DNA from: Glacieibacterium sp965200405
Lineage (GTDB): Bacteria > Pseudomonadota > Alphaproteobacteria > Sphingomonadales > Sphingomonadaceae
DNA: 64,000 nt
Direction: 5' to 3'
Assembly: GCF_965200405.1 (NCBI RefSeq)
Contig: NZ_OZ241356.1
Span: 1,178,001-1,242,000 of the forward strand
Positions 27,685 to 36,304 of this stretch are shown here, piece after piece. Positions within the stretch are counted from its first letter, which is position 1, and each line of letters opens with the position of its first letter. The position numbers and the translations under genes are program-made. Below the pieces are notes generated by a model, which was not told where the DNA came from, ran no database searches, and was given only the letters and a program-made list of their open reading frames with translations.

Positions 27685-28257
27685 TCAAGCCTCCGCCTCC
27701 AGTTTCGCCAGCATCGGCTTCAGCAGCGTCTCCCAGGTCGGTCCGTCGATCGGCCCGATCTGCTTGTAGCGGACGCGCCCGCGCTTATCGACGACGAAGG
27801 TCTCCGGCACGCCGGTCACGCCGAGGTCGATGCCGGTCCGCGCCGTCGGGTCGCTGCCGACCCGCGCATAGGGATTGCCGAGCCGCCCGAGCCATTCCGT
27901 GGCGTCGGCGGGTGTGTCCTTCCAGTCGAGGCCGTAGACCGTCGTGCCCTCGCGCGAGATACGCGTCAGCATCGGATGCTCCTGCGGGCAGGCGGCGCAC
28001 CACGATGCGAAGACGTTGAGCAGCATCGGCTTGCCCTTGAGATCGGCGCTGCCGAAGCCGGGCGCCGAAGCGCTCAACCCGGGCAGCTTGAACTCCGGCA
28101 GCGGCCGGTCGATCAGCTGCGACGGGATCACCGACGGGTCCTTGGTCAGGCCGATGCCGAACATGCCCGCGAGAATGATGAACCCGGCGATCGGCACCGC
28201 GAACAGCAGCCGCTTCGACCAGCCATTGGTGGCAGGGAGGACTTCGGACTGGCTCAT
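27685..28257 (-). CDS. ccmG: Thiol:disulfide interchange protein CcmG/DsbE
   Basis: Periplasmic, membrane-anchored thioredoxin that reduces apocytochrome c. 190 residues with one N-terminal helix (16-38), thioredoxin fold, and the redox motif WCAAC (Trp86, Cys87, Cys90) followed by PQEHPML; GVTGVPETFVVDKRG carries the cis-proline loop. Its start overlaps the ccmF stop (ATGA). Confidence 0.94.
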   Translation of the reverse strand: MSQSEVLPATNGWSKRLLFAVPIAGFIILAGMFGIGLTKDPSVIPSQLIDRPLPEFKLPGLSASAPGFGSADLKGKPMLLNVFASWCAACPQEHPMLTRISREGTTVYGLDWKDTPADATEWLGRLGNPYARVGSDPTARTGIDLGVTGVPETFVVDKRGRVRYKQIGPIDGPTWETLLKPMLAKLEAEA

Positions 28258-30233
28258 TCGGCAGGCACCATCATGGGCGGGAGCATCTGCCGCGCCGGGG
28301 TCGCGGCGCCAAGCCTGAAACGCCGGTCCGACAGGCTGGCAACGCCGCCCAGCGCCATCAGCAGCGCGCCGCCCCAGATCCAGCCGACCAGCGGGTGGCG
28401 GTACAGGCGCACGGTCAGCCCGCCGCTCGGGTCGGGCTCGCCGATTGCGACATAGGTGTTACCGGTGAAGCCCGCCGCGATCGCCGCCTCGGTGGTCTGG
28501 TTGCGACTGTTCGGGAAAAAGCGCCGCTCCGACACCAGGTCGCGGATGCTGTCACCTTGGCGGACGCTGAAGCTCGCGGCGGTCGCGGTGTAGTTGACCC
28601 CGGCGACATCGCGGACATTGTTGAGCGTCACCTGCGCCGGCCCGATCGCGACGACGTCGCCGGTTCGCATGACCAGCACCTTGCTGGTCTCGAAGCTGCT
28701 CATCGCGGTGACGCCGGCGCACATCACGCCCAGCCCGGCGTGCGCGATGACCATGCCGTAGACGCTCATCGGCGTGGTGCGGACCAGTCGCGAATTGAAG
28801 CTCTCGCCGGCACCGCGCCAGCGCCGCGCCAGCATCGCCAGCGCGCCGAAGATCAGCCACGCCGCCAGCGCAAAGCCCAGCCCGGCGGCCACCGACTTGA
28901 AGCCGAGCGCGATCACCGCGCCGATGCCGGTGCCCAGCGCGATCAGCGCCGGCCAGCGTACCTTGGCGAACAACGGCTTGAGGCTGTCGCGCTTCCACTG
29001 CAGCAGCGGCCCGAAGGTGACGAGCAGCAGCAGCGGCACCATCACCGGCCCGAAGGTGATCTTGTAATACGGCGGCCCGACCGAGATTTTGTCGCCGTTC
29101 ACCGCCTCCATAATCACCGGGTAGAAGGTGCCGAGGAAGACCACCGCGGTCGCCGCCATCAGGAACAGATTGTTGAGCGTCAGCCCGGCCTCGCGGCTGA
29201 TCCCGCCGAACAGCGCACCGGAGCGCATCGACGGCGCGCGCCAGGCGAACAGCGCCAGCGCCGTACCCGTCGAGCCGATGATCAACGCCAGGATGAAGAC
29301 GCCGCGCGTCGGGTCGACGGCGAAGGAATGGACCGAGGTCAGGATGCCCGAGCGGACCAGGAAGGTGCCGATCAGGCTGAGCGAAAAGGTCAGCACCGAC
29401 AACAGGATGGTCCAGCTGACCAGTGCGCCGCGACGCTCCAGAACCAGCGCCGAATGAAGCAGCGCGGTGCCCATCAGCCACGGCATCAGCGAGGCGTTCT
29501 CGACTGGATCCCAGAACCACCAGCCGCCCCAGCCGAGCTCGTAATAGGCCCAGAGGCTGCCGAGTGCGATGCCGGCGGTCAGGCAGGTCCAGGCCGCCAG
29601 GATCCACGGCCGCACCCAGCGCGCCCAGGCAGCATCGACGCGCCCCTCGATCAAGGCGGCGGCGGCGAAGGAGAAGGCGACCGAAAAGCCGACATAGCCG
29701 AGGTAGAGCAGCGGCGGATGCAGGACCAATCCGGGGTCCTGCAGCAGCGGATTGAGCTCCATCCCGTCGAACGGCGCCGGGTCGAGGCGGGCGAACGGGT
29801 TCGACGTGAAGATCAGGAACGCCAGGAACGCCGCGCCGATCATGCCCTGCACCGCCAGCGTGCGCGCCAGCAGCCCCTCGCGGATGCCGTCGCCGAACCG
29901 TGCCAGTCCGGCGCCGAAGATGGCCAGGATCAGCACCCACAACAGCATCGAGCCCTCGTGATTGCCCCAGGTTGCGGCAAAGCGGTAGATCACCGGCTGG
30001 GTGACATTGCTGTGCTGCGCGACCAGCGACACCGAGAAGTCGCCCATGACGAAGCACCGCGCCAGCGCCGCGAAGGCGATGCCGACCAGCAGGCCCTGCA
30101 ATTGCGCGGCGGTACGACCGAAACTCATCAGCGCGGTATCGCCGCGCGACGCGCCCCACATCGGCAGGGTCGACTGCGCCACGGCAAGCAACATCGCGAG
30201 AATCAGCGCAAACTGTCCGATCTCGGCGGTCAA
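28254..30233 (-). CDS. ccmF: Heme lyase CcmF
   Basis: Large membrane subunit of the heme-apocytochrome c ligase. Family motifs ATWGNHEGSMLLW (residues 87-99), GGWWFWDPVENASLMPW (the WWD heme-binding domain), and many helices. I chose TTG 30233 as start because GGGGAGAG lies 7 bases upstream and homologues begin at TAEIGQFAL; the frame extends 11 codons further to an ATG at 30266. First gene of ccmF-G-H-I-amidase; ccmABCDE are not in this window. Confidence 0.93.
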   Translation of the reverse strand: MTAEIGQFALILAMLLAVAQSTLPMWGASRGDTALMSFGRTAAQLQGLLVGIAFAALARCFVMGDFSVSLVAQHSNVTQPVIYRFAATWGNHEGSMLLWVLILAIFGAGLARFGDGIREGLLARTLAVQGMIGAAFLAFLIFTSNPFARLDPAPFDGMELNPLLQDPGLVLHPPLLYLGYVGFSVAFSFAAAALIEGRVDAAWARWVRPWILAAWTCLTAGIALGSLWAYYELGWGGWWFWDPVENASLMPWLMGTALLHSALVLERRGALVSWTILLSVLTFSLSLIGTFLVRSGILTSVHSFAVDPTRGVFILALIIGSTGTALALFAWRAPSMRSGALFGGISREAGLTLNNLFLMAATAVVFLGTFYPVIMEAVNGDKISVGPPYYKITFGPVMVPLLLLVTFGPLLQWKRDSLKPLFAKVRWPALIALGTGIGAVIALGFKSVAAGLGFALAAWLIFGALAMLARRWRGAGESFNSRLVRTTPMSVYGMVIAHAGLGVMCAGVTAMSSFETSKVLVMRTGDVVAIGPAQVTLNNVRDVAGVNYTATAASFSVRQGDSIRDLVSERRFFPNSRNQTTEAAIAAGFTGNTYVAIGEPDPSGGLTVRLYRHPLVGWIWGGALLMALGGVASLSDRRFRLGAATPARQMLPPMMVPAE

Positions 30234-30344
30234 AGCACGTCTCTCCCCGGGGAACTTGGGGGTCATATTAGCCGGTTAGTGACGTTTTGGTAGAGTGGAT
30301 GCAGGGTCGCAGTGGGGGGCGCCGGTGATGGGCTGCCCAACATC

Positions 30345-30447
30345 GTCATCCCGGCGAAGGCCGGGACCCATTCGACACGCTGATGGGAGTGATAGTGCGA
30401 AGCCGCCGAACGCTCGTTGAATGGGTCCCGGCATGCGCCGGGATGAC
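30345..30447. repeat. REP-like palindromic element, family A, copy 2
   Basis: Left arm 30345-30371 is identical to the arm at 13489-13515 over 27 bases; the right arm 30421-30447 is its reverse complement with 2 changes in the centre. The arms are 49 bases apart. Sits in the 248-base gap between the TlpA-like gene and ccmF; the remaining bases 30234-30344 should hold the ccmF promoter. Confidence 0.85.
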
Positions 30448-30481
30448 AGCTTCAGACGCTGGCTTCGACGTATGCGAGCGC

Positions 30482-31753
30482 CTACGCCTTCTCGCGCAGC
30501 AGCCGGGTGACATAGGCGTCCATCTTCGCCGTCTCCGCCTTGTTCAGCGCGCCCGTCGCCGGCCCGGCGTAACCGACATGGACCGAGCGCAGCTTGCCCT
30601 TGCGGTCGACGAACAGCGTCGTCGGATACACCTTGACCCCGCCGAGCTGCGGCAGCGCGACCTTGCTGCCCTCTGGCCCGGCGACACCTGCGTAAAGCAG
30701 CGGATAGGCGATGTGGTACCGCGCCCCGAAGCGCTTGATCTGGGTCGTCGCGCGCGCCGCGTCGGTGCCATATTCGAAAGACAGGCCAACGACTTCCAGC
30801 CCCTCGGCCTTGCGGCGGGCGGCGTAGGGCGCCAGGAAGGCGGCCTCGTCGTGGCAGTTCGGGCACCAGCTGCCGCCGATCGCGACCAGCACGACCTTGC
30901 CGCGGAAGCGCGGGTCGGTGAGGGTGACGCGCTTGCCGTCGGTATCGGGGAAGGCGATGTCGAGGCGCTCGACCGGCGGCTTCTCCTCGACCACGGCGAC
31001 GACGCGGTCGGCGGCGGTCTTGCCCTGGCGGCGGCCGGTCCAGGCGACGGGGGCCTTGCTGGTCGGGCCGAACGTCTCGCCGGCAAGGGTGCCGTCGGCG
31101 GCCAGCGTGCCGCGCCACACCGAGCCGCGGTCGCCGTCGAAGGTCGACAGCGCGAACTTGTTGCCCGACACTTCGCCGACGAGGAAACGGTCGTCGCCGC
31201 TGGGGAACTGGACGGTTCCGCTGATCCGGTTCCCGGTCTGGTGGAGGATCGCGACGCCGCGCTCCGCATCCGCGCCGCTGGTCTGCACCAGCCAGTTGCC
31301 GTCGAGGCCGACCGGTTTCGCCGGGGTCTTGAAGAAGCGCCACGCCGGGCCGGGCACTGCCTTGAACGGCAGCACGACCGGACCCGTCTTGCGGGTCAGC
31401 TGCGCGGTGCCGCTGAACGAGCCGTCGGGCTGGCGGTCGGCGGTCATCGTCGCATCATAGGAGGGGAAGGACAGCACCAAATGCTTGCCGTCGAAGCGCG
31501 TGTGCTCGGCAGTGACGCGGTTGGCGCCGTTGGTCAGCACGGCGACCGGCTTGCCGTTGACGGTATTGAGCTCCAGCCCGAACGGCAGCTCGCCGACCGG
31601 TTGCGCCAGCGTCGCGCGATAGGTCGCGGCACTGGCGGGGACGGTGAACACCATCAGTGCCAGCGTCGCGACCGCGGCGACGACGATCAGCGCCAGGTAG
31701 AACAGACGCTCGCGATCGAGGCGCAGGCGGGTCGGCGTCCGGGGGCGGTCCAT
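30482..31753 (-). CDS. TlpA-family thioredoxin-like protein with large N-terminal domain
   Basis: A 423-residue membrane-anchored periplasmic protein. One N-terminal helix (17-43), a beta-rich region of about 210 residues with two lipocalin-like halves, and a C-terminal redoxin domain (about 262-423) with WCPNC (Trp296, Cys297, Cys300). This build resembles TlpA-like proteins fused to a substrate or ligand-binding domain. Next to the ccm operon, on the same strand and upstream of ccmF, it may supply reductant to cytochrome maturation, but it has no proof of shared transcription because a REP element separates them. Confidence 0.8.
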   Translation of the reverse strand: MDRPRTPTRLRLDRERLFYLALIVVAAVATLALMVFTVPASAATYRATLAQPVGELPFGLELNTVNGKPVAVLTNGANRVTAEHTRFDGKHLVLSFPSYDATMTADRQPDGSFSGTAQLTRKTGPVVLPFKAVPGPAWRFFKTPAKPVGLDGNWLVQTSGADAERGVAILHQTGNRISGTVQFPSGDDRFLVGEVSGNKFALSTFDGDRGSVWRGTLAADGTLAGETFGPTSKAPVAWTGRRQGKTAADRVVAVVEEKPPVERLDIAFPDTDGKRVTLTDPRFRGKVVLVAIGGSWCPNCHDEAAFLAPYAARRKAEGLEVVGLSFEYGTDAARATTQIKRFGARYHIAYPLLYAGVAGPEGSKVALPQLGGVKVYPTTLFVDRKGKLRSVHVGYAGPATGALNKAETAKMDAYVTRLLREKA

Positions 31754-31813
31754 GGGTTAACAAACCACGCACGCGCCGCCAGCGACAAAGCAGATTTTCT
31801 TTACGACACCGGC

Positions 31814-32734
31814 TCAAGGATAGCGGACGGCGGGTGGATCTTCGGGCAGCGGGATGAACTCATGCTCGTCGGGCACCTTGTCGAAGCGTCCGGCGCGCCA
31901 GTCCTGCTTGGCCTGTTCGATGCGGTCGGCGGAGCTGGAGACGAAGTTCCAGAAGATCTGCCGCGCCTCGGGCAGCGGTTCGCCGCCGATCAGCATCAGT
32001 CGCGCCGCGTCGACCGCTTTCAGCACCAGTTCGGCGCCGGGCTTAAACACCACCAGCTCACCGGTGGCGAAGCTGCCGGTCTGGCCGATGATCTCGATGC
32101 TGCCGGAGACGACATAGACGGCGCGCTCGACATGCTCCGCGACCAACTGATAGCGGGAGCCGCGGTCGAGCTGGATGTCGGCATAGACCATGTCCGAGAA
32201 GGTCGCGACCGGTGAGCGCAAGCCGTTGGATTCGCCGACGATGACCGTCAGCGTGGTGCCGTCGGCGCTGGTCGTCGGGATCGCCTCCGCCTTGTGATGG
32301 GCAAAGGTCGGCGCGGTCTCCTCATGCGCCTTGGGCAGCGCGATCCAGGTCTGCAGGCCGAACAGCTTGCCGCCGCTGGCGCGCGTCTCGGCGCCGGTGC
32401 GCTCCGAATGGACGATGCCCGAGCCGGCGGTCATCCAGTTGACCTCGCCGGGACGGATCGCCTGGACCGAGCCGACGCTGTCGCGGTGCATGATCTCGCC
32501 GTCGAGCAGGTAGGTGACGGTCGCCAGCCCGATGTGCGGGTGCGGGCGGACGTCGAGGCCAGTGCCCGCATCGAACGCCGCTGGCCCCATCTGGTCGAAG
32601 AAGATGAACGGCCCGACCATGCGGCGGTGCGCCGAGGGCAGCGCCCGGCGGACGCGGAAGCCGTCCCCCAGGTCGCGCACCGGCGGCAGGATCACCATCT
32701 CGACGCCGCCCGCGTCGCTGCTCCGCATGGTCAT
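31814..32734 (-). CDS. Pirin family protein
   Basis: A 306-residue bicupin. The N-domain has the metal motif RPHPHIGLATVTYLLDGEI and MHRDSVGSVQAI, then VNWMTAGSGIVHSER; the C-domain contains SGSIEIIGQTG. Bacterial pirins are quercetinase-like or regulatory iron proteins. AAGGGGAAAC precedes the ATG. It lies 12 bases after the second pirin gene on the same strand, so the two form an operon. Confidence 0.9.
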   Translation of the reverse strand: MTMRSSDAGGVEMVILPPVRDLGDGFRVRRALPSAHRRMVGPFIFFDQMGPAAFDAGTGLDVRPHPHIGLATVTYLLDGEIMHRDSVGSVQAIRPGEVNWMTAGSGIVHSERTGAETRASGGKLFGLQTWIALPKAHEETAPTFAHHKAEAIPTTSADGTTLTVIVGESNGLRSPVATFSDMVYADIQLDRGSRYQLVAEHVERAVYVVSGSIEIIGQTGSFATGELVVFKPGAELVLKAVDAARLMLIGGEPLPEARQIFWNFVSSSADRIEQAKQDWRAGRFDKVPDEHEFIPLPEDPPAVRYP

Positions 32735-32746
32735 GGTCGTTTCCCC

Positions 32747-33445
32747 TTACGCTGCGTCGACGAGGACGATTTCGCTGTCCTCGATTGCGGTGACGGTCAG
32801 TGTCTCGACCTGGCTGATCGCGGCGCCGTCGCGGGTGTTGACCCGGACGCCCTCGATCTCGACCGAGCCGATCGCCGGGACCAGATAGGCACGGCGGTCG
32901 TGGCCGAGCAAGTAGGTCGCGGTCTCGCCGGCCTTGAGCGTCGCGCCGACGACCCGCGCGTCGGTGCGGATCGGCAGCGCGTCGCCGTCGCCGTCGAAGC
33001 CCGAGGCCAGGGTGACGAACTTGCCGCTGCGGTCGCCCTTGGGGAACGGCCGTGCGCCCCAGCCGGGCTTCTCGCCGGTCCGCGACGGCTGGATCCAGAT
33101 CTGGAACAGCGTCGTCGGCACGTCGTCGTCGTTGTACTCGGCATGCGTGATGCCGGTGCCCGCCGACATCACCTGGACGTCGCCGGCCTCGGTACGGCCG
33201 AAATTGCCCAGGCTGTCCTTGTGGGTGATCGCGCCGGAGCGGACGTAGGTGATGATCTCCATGTCGCGGTGCGGATGCGGCGGGAAGCCACTCTTGGGGG
33301 CGATCGCATCGTCGTTCCAGACGCGGATCGGGCCCCAGCCCATGCGCTTGGGATCATGGTAGTTGGCGAACGAAAAGTGATGCTTGGCATCGAGCCAGCC
33401 GTGGTTTGCACCACCGAGGCTGGCGAATGGGCGAACGTCGATCAT
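32747..33445 (-). CDS. Pirin family protein (YhaK-type)
   Basis: A 232-residue bicupin. Motifs GFPPHPHRDMEIITYVRSGAI, MSAGTGITHAEYN, and FQIWIQPS mark the pirin N-domain with its HxH metal ligands. ATG at 33445 follows GGAGAG; a much longer frame exists upstream but is antisense to the LysR gene. Divergent from that LysR gene, the usual arrangement when a LysR protein controls a pirin. First gene of the pirin pair. Confidence 0.9.
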   Translation of the reverse strand: MIDVRPFASLGGANHGWLDAKHHFSFANYHDPKRMGWGPIRVWNDDAIAPKSGFPPHPHRDMEIITYVRSGAITHKDSLGNFGRTEAGDVQVMSAGTGITHAEYNDDDVPTTLFQIWIQPSRTGEKPGWGARPFPKGDRSGKFVTLASGFDGDGDALPIRTDARVVGATLKAGETATYLLGHDRRAYLVPAIGSVEIEGVRVNTRDGAAISQVETLTVTAIEDSEIVLVDAA

Positions 33446-33497
33446 CTGACTCTCCTCTGCCGGGTTGCGGCGTTGGGATCTATCTATGCCTTGCTCA

Positions 33498-33513
33498 CTA
33501 CTCCGGTAAGTAG
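33498..33513. promoter_or_regulatory. Inverted repeat in the pirin-LysR intergenic region
   Basis: CTACT and AGTAG arms with a 6-base spacer lie midway in the 102-base gap between divergent starts at 33445 and 33548. The site is in an AT-rich patch. A LysR-type regulator commonly binds such a site to control both genes, so this is the candidate operator. Confidence 0.4.
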
Positions 33514-33547
33514 GATAAAGCGCCGCTGAACGTTCTAGAAAGTAGAT

Positions 33548-34471
33548 ATGACCGAGCCCGGCATGCCGACCTTCGACCAGCTTGCCATCTTCCTGGCGGT
33601 TGTCGAGACCGGGGGCTTCGCCGCCGCCGCACGCCGGCTCAACCGGGCGACCTCGGTGATCAGCTACGGCATCGCCAATCTGGAGGCGCAGCTCGGCGTC
33701 GCGCTGTTCGACCGCGAGACCACCAAGCGCCCGCAGCTCACCACCGCCGGCCGCGCCGTGCTGGCGGAGGCGCGGACCGTGTCGCAGGGGATCGACGGGC
33801 TGCGCGCCAAGGTAAAGGGGCTGCTGGATGGCCTGGAGGCGGAGGTGCATCTCGCGGTCGACGTGATGCTGTCGGCGAACCGGCTCGGCAACGTGCTGCG
33901 GGCGTTCAGCGCGCGTTTCCCGACGGTGTCGCTGCGCCTGTCGGTCGAGGGCCTCGGCGCGGTCGCGGAACTCGTCCTCGATGGCCGTGCGGTCATCGGC
34001 ATCGCGGGGCCGGTCGCGGCGGAACACCCGGCGATCGAGCGCTGCGTTGCCGGGTCGGTGCTGCTGGTCCCCGTCGCGGCTCCCGATCACCCGCTGGCCC
34101 AGATGAAGACGCTGCCGTCGGGTGCCGGGCGCGACTATACCCAGCTCGTCCTGACCGACCGCTCGCCGCTGACCGAGGGTCGCGACTTCTCGGTGATCGG
34201 GCTGCGCACCTGGCGGCTGGCCGATCTGGGCGCCAAGCACGCGCTGCTCCGCGAGGGTATCGGCTGGGGGAACATGCCCCTGCCGTTGATCCAGCCCGAC
34301 CTTGTCGCGGGTACGCTGGTCCGCCTGGCGATGCCCGATCATCCGGGCGGGAACTACCGCTTCTACGGCATTTTCCGCCGCGCCGCGCCGCCCGGCCCGG
34401 CCGCGTCGTGGCTGCTCCAACAGTTCGTCGAACAGGGGGCTGGTGACGGCAGCAGCGCCGCGGATCTCTAG
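33548..34471 (+). CDS. LysR family transcriptional regulator
   Basis: A 307-residue regulator with an N-terminal winged helix (FLAVVETGGFAAAARRLNRATSVISYGIANLEAQLGVALF-type block; residues 9-70) and a C-terminal effector-binding domain (about 92-295). Start at ATG 33548 is likely; ATG six codons in (MPTFDQ) also fits. Likely controls the divergent pirin genes and itself. Effector unknown. Confidence 0.9.
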   Translation: MTEPGMPTFDQLAIFLAVVETGGFAAAARRLNRATSVISYGIANLEAQLGVALFDRETTKRPQLTTAGRAVLAEARTVSQGIDGLRAKVKGLLDGLEAEVHLAVDVMLSANRLGNVLRAFSARFPTVSLRLSVEGLGAVAELVLDGRAVIGIAGPVAAEHPAIERCVAGSVLLVPVAAPDHPLAQMKTLPSGAGRDYTQLVLTDRSPLTEGRDFSVIGLRTWRLADLGAKHALLREGIGWGNMPLPLIQPDLVAGTLVRLAMPDHPGGNYRFYGIFRRAAPPGPAASWLLQQFVEQGAGDGSSAADL

Positions 34472-34636
34472 CTGTCTGCCGTCGCCGTTACAGTCTCGAA
34501 ACGGCTGTGGCACGAAAGTCACGCGACGCGAAAACGTCGCAAAACTCGGACCCTTATCGTCCGGCAGGGTTTCTGCCCCTCGACCCGCTCCCGCTTAACC
34601 CGTGGAAGGGCATCGGTAATTATAGATAGGTGTTTA

Positions 34637-35194
34637 ATGCTTAAGATCGTTATCGCGGCGGCGCTCGGCGCAGCCGCTCTCGCAGTTCCCGCAGTCGCTC
34701 TGGCCCAGGACACGGCGCCCGACGGCACCCGCGCCTATGGCCTGTCGCCCTACTTCGGCGTCGGCGGCGCCTATCAGGACTTCGACACCGACAACAAGAG
34801 CGACTTCACGCAGCACGGCAGCGCACGCGCTCCGGCGATCGACGCTTTCGTCGGCGTCGATGCGCTGCTCGGGCCGGTTCTAGTCGGCGTCGAGGCCCAG
34901 GGCTCCAAGGGCTTCCAGGACATCGACTGGGAATACGGCGCGATGGGCCGCGTCGGCATCCGTGCCGGTGACAGCGGGCTGTTCTTCGCCCGCGCCGGTT
35001 ATCGCTGGATCGAAGGTCGTCGCGGCTTCGGCAAGGATCACAACGAGGTCTACGGCCTCGGCGTCGAGATCGGCCCGAAGAACATCGGTCTTGGCGGCGT
35101 CGCCGGCAAGTCGGGTGCCCGCCTGCGTCTCGCAGTCGACACCTACGACCTGACGAGCATCCGCCCGTCGGCCGCGGTCGTCTTCCACTTCTAG
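34637..35194 (+). CDS. Small outer membrane beta-barrel protein
   Basis: A 185-residue exported protein with a signal peptide (1-23, AxA site VALAQD), alternating hydrophobic strands (LSPYFGVGGAYQDF, FARAGYRWIEGR, VYGLGVEIGPK) and a C-terminal strand ending VVFHF, the outer-membrane-protein assembly signature with terminal Phe. Resembles small OmpW/opacity-type barrels. A TATAGAT element about 15 bases before the ATG could be part of the promoter or ribosome site (AGGTG). A perfect terminator follows. Function unknown. Confidence 0.75.
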   Translation: MLKIVIAAALGAAALAVPAVALAQDTAPDGTRAYGLSPYFGVGGAYQDFDTDNKSDFTQHGSARAPAIDAFVGVDALLGPVLVGVEAQGSKGFQDIDWEYGAMGRVGIRAGDSGLFFARAGYRWIEGRRGFGKDHNEVYGLGVEIGPKNIGLGGVAGKSGARLRLAVDTYDLTSIRPSAAVVFHF

Positions 35195-35202
35195 TCTCTA
35201 CC

Positions 35203-35233
35203 GAGGGGCGGCCGATCGGCCGCCCCTCGTTTT
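35203..35233 (+). terminator. Rho-independent terminator of the outer membrane protein gene
   Basis: Perfect 12-bp arms GAGGGGCGGCCG (35203-35214) and complement (35217-35228) with a 2-base centre, followed by GTTTT. It starts 8 bases after the stop codon. The best textbook terminator in the window. Confidence 0.92.
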
Positions 35234-35390
35234 ATCACTGCCCGGGCTCGGCGAGCCGATTGGGCGACCGCCATCCGTCGGCATTGGATCTCCCGGTTTC
35301 CCGGGTCCCGTCAGCGATCGCTTGCGTCACGGCGCATCCTCGCGCATCCTCGACTACCCAAAGGTGGTAGCGGGAAGGGGGCCCTCAACC

Positions 35391-36251
35391 ATGCTGCCGA
35401 CCCTGCTCATCGCGCAGATCAGCGACATCCATCTCGGCTTTCATGCCACCGATCCGGCCGAGTTGAACCGCAAGCGGCTCGACAGCGTCATGGTCGCGCT
35501 TGCGCGTGAGCCGATACGGCCGGACCTGATCCTCGTCACCGGCGACCTCACCGAAAACGGCACGACCGAGGCCTATCGGGCGCTCAAGGCGGTGTTCGAC
35601 GCCGCGCCGTGTCCGGTCTGGCCGCTCATCGGCAACCATGACGATCGAACGCACTTCGAAGCAGTCTTCGACGGCATCCGGGGCGAGGGCGGCTTTGTCC
35701 AATACGCCTTCGACGCCGGTCCGCTGCGCTTCGTCATGCTCGACACGATCGACGTCGGCCGGTCCGGTGGCAGCTTCGACGCGGCGCGCGCCGACTGGCT
35801 CGAACGGACCCTAGCTGCCAACGATCGCCCGACGGTGATCGCGCTCCATCATCCGCCTATCGCAACCGGCAACGGTTGGATGACCGAGGCCGCCGACGCG
35901 GCGTGGATCGAACGGCTGCGCGCCGTCGTCGCCCGCCATCCGCAGGTCGTCCGCCTGGTCGCCGGGCATTATCACCGGGCGATGCTGGCGGGCTTCGCCG
36001 GCACGACGCTCAGCGTCTGTCCGGCGACCGCGCCCCAGGTGGCGCTCGATTTCCGCGATATCGATCCGGCGGTCGCGGACGGGCGCGACATGGTCGTCGC
36101 CGAAAGCCCGGGCTTTGCCCTGCATTATTGGAATGGCCGCGAGCTGGTCACCCAGTTCGGCGCGGCCGGCGAGCACCCGGTGCTGGCGCGCTTCAACGCC
36201 CGCATGCAGCCGGCTGTCGCGAAGACGATCGGCGAACGCGCGGCTCCGTAA
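35391..36251 (+). CDS. Metallophosphoesterase (CpdA-like phosphodiesterase)
   Basis: A 286-residue cytoplasmic enzyme of the calcineurin-like fold: IAQISDIHLGF (D-x-H), LVTGDLTENG (GD), LIGNHDDR (GNHD), ALHHPP and VAGHYHR (GHxH) give the full set of dimetal ligands. Sequence resembles 3',5'-cyclic-AMP phosphodiesterases. ATG 35391 is preceded by GGAAGGGGG; the frame extends to 35322 without good support. Next to the outer membrane protein but separated by its terminator. Confidence 0.88.
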   Translation: MLPTLLIAQISDIHLGFHATDPAELNRKRLDSVMVALAREPIRPDLILVTGDLTENGTTEAYRALKAVFDAAPCPVWPLIGNHDDRTHFEAVFDGIRGEGGFVQYAFDAGPLRFVMLDTIDVGRSGGSFDAARADWLERTLAANDRPTVIALHHPPIATGNGWMTEAADAAWIERLRAVVARHPQVVRLVAGHYHRAMLAGFAGTTLSVCPATAPQVALDFRDIDPAVADGRDMVVAESPGFALHYWNGRELVTQFGAAGEHPVLARFNARMQPAVAKTIGERAAP

Positions 36252-36262
36252 AGGACTGCCCT

Positions 36263-36289
36263 GCCCCGAGCCGTGCGGCGGCCCGGGGC
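36263..36289. terminator. Possible hairpin between phosphoesterase and PEP-CTERM gene
   Basis: Arms GCCCCG (36263-36268) and CGGGGC (36284-36289) with further pairing GCCG/CGGC inside, between two convergent stop codons. Bidirectional termination is plausible; no T-run. Confidence 0.4.
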
Positions 36290-36304
36290 GTAGCAGCTTT
36301 CGCG

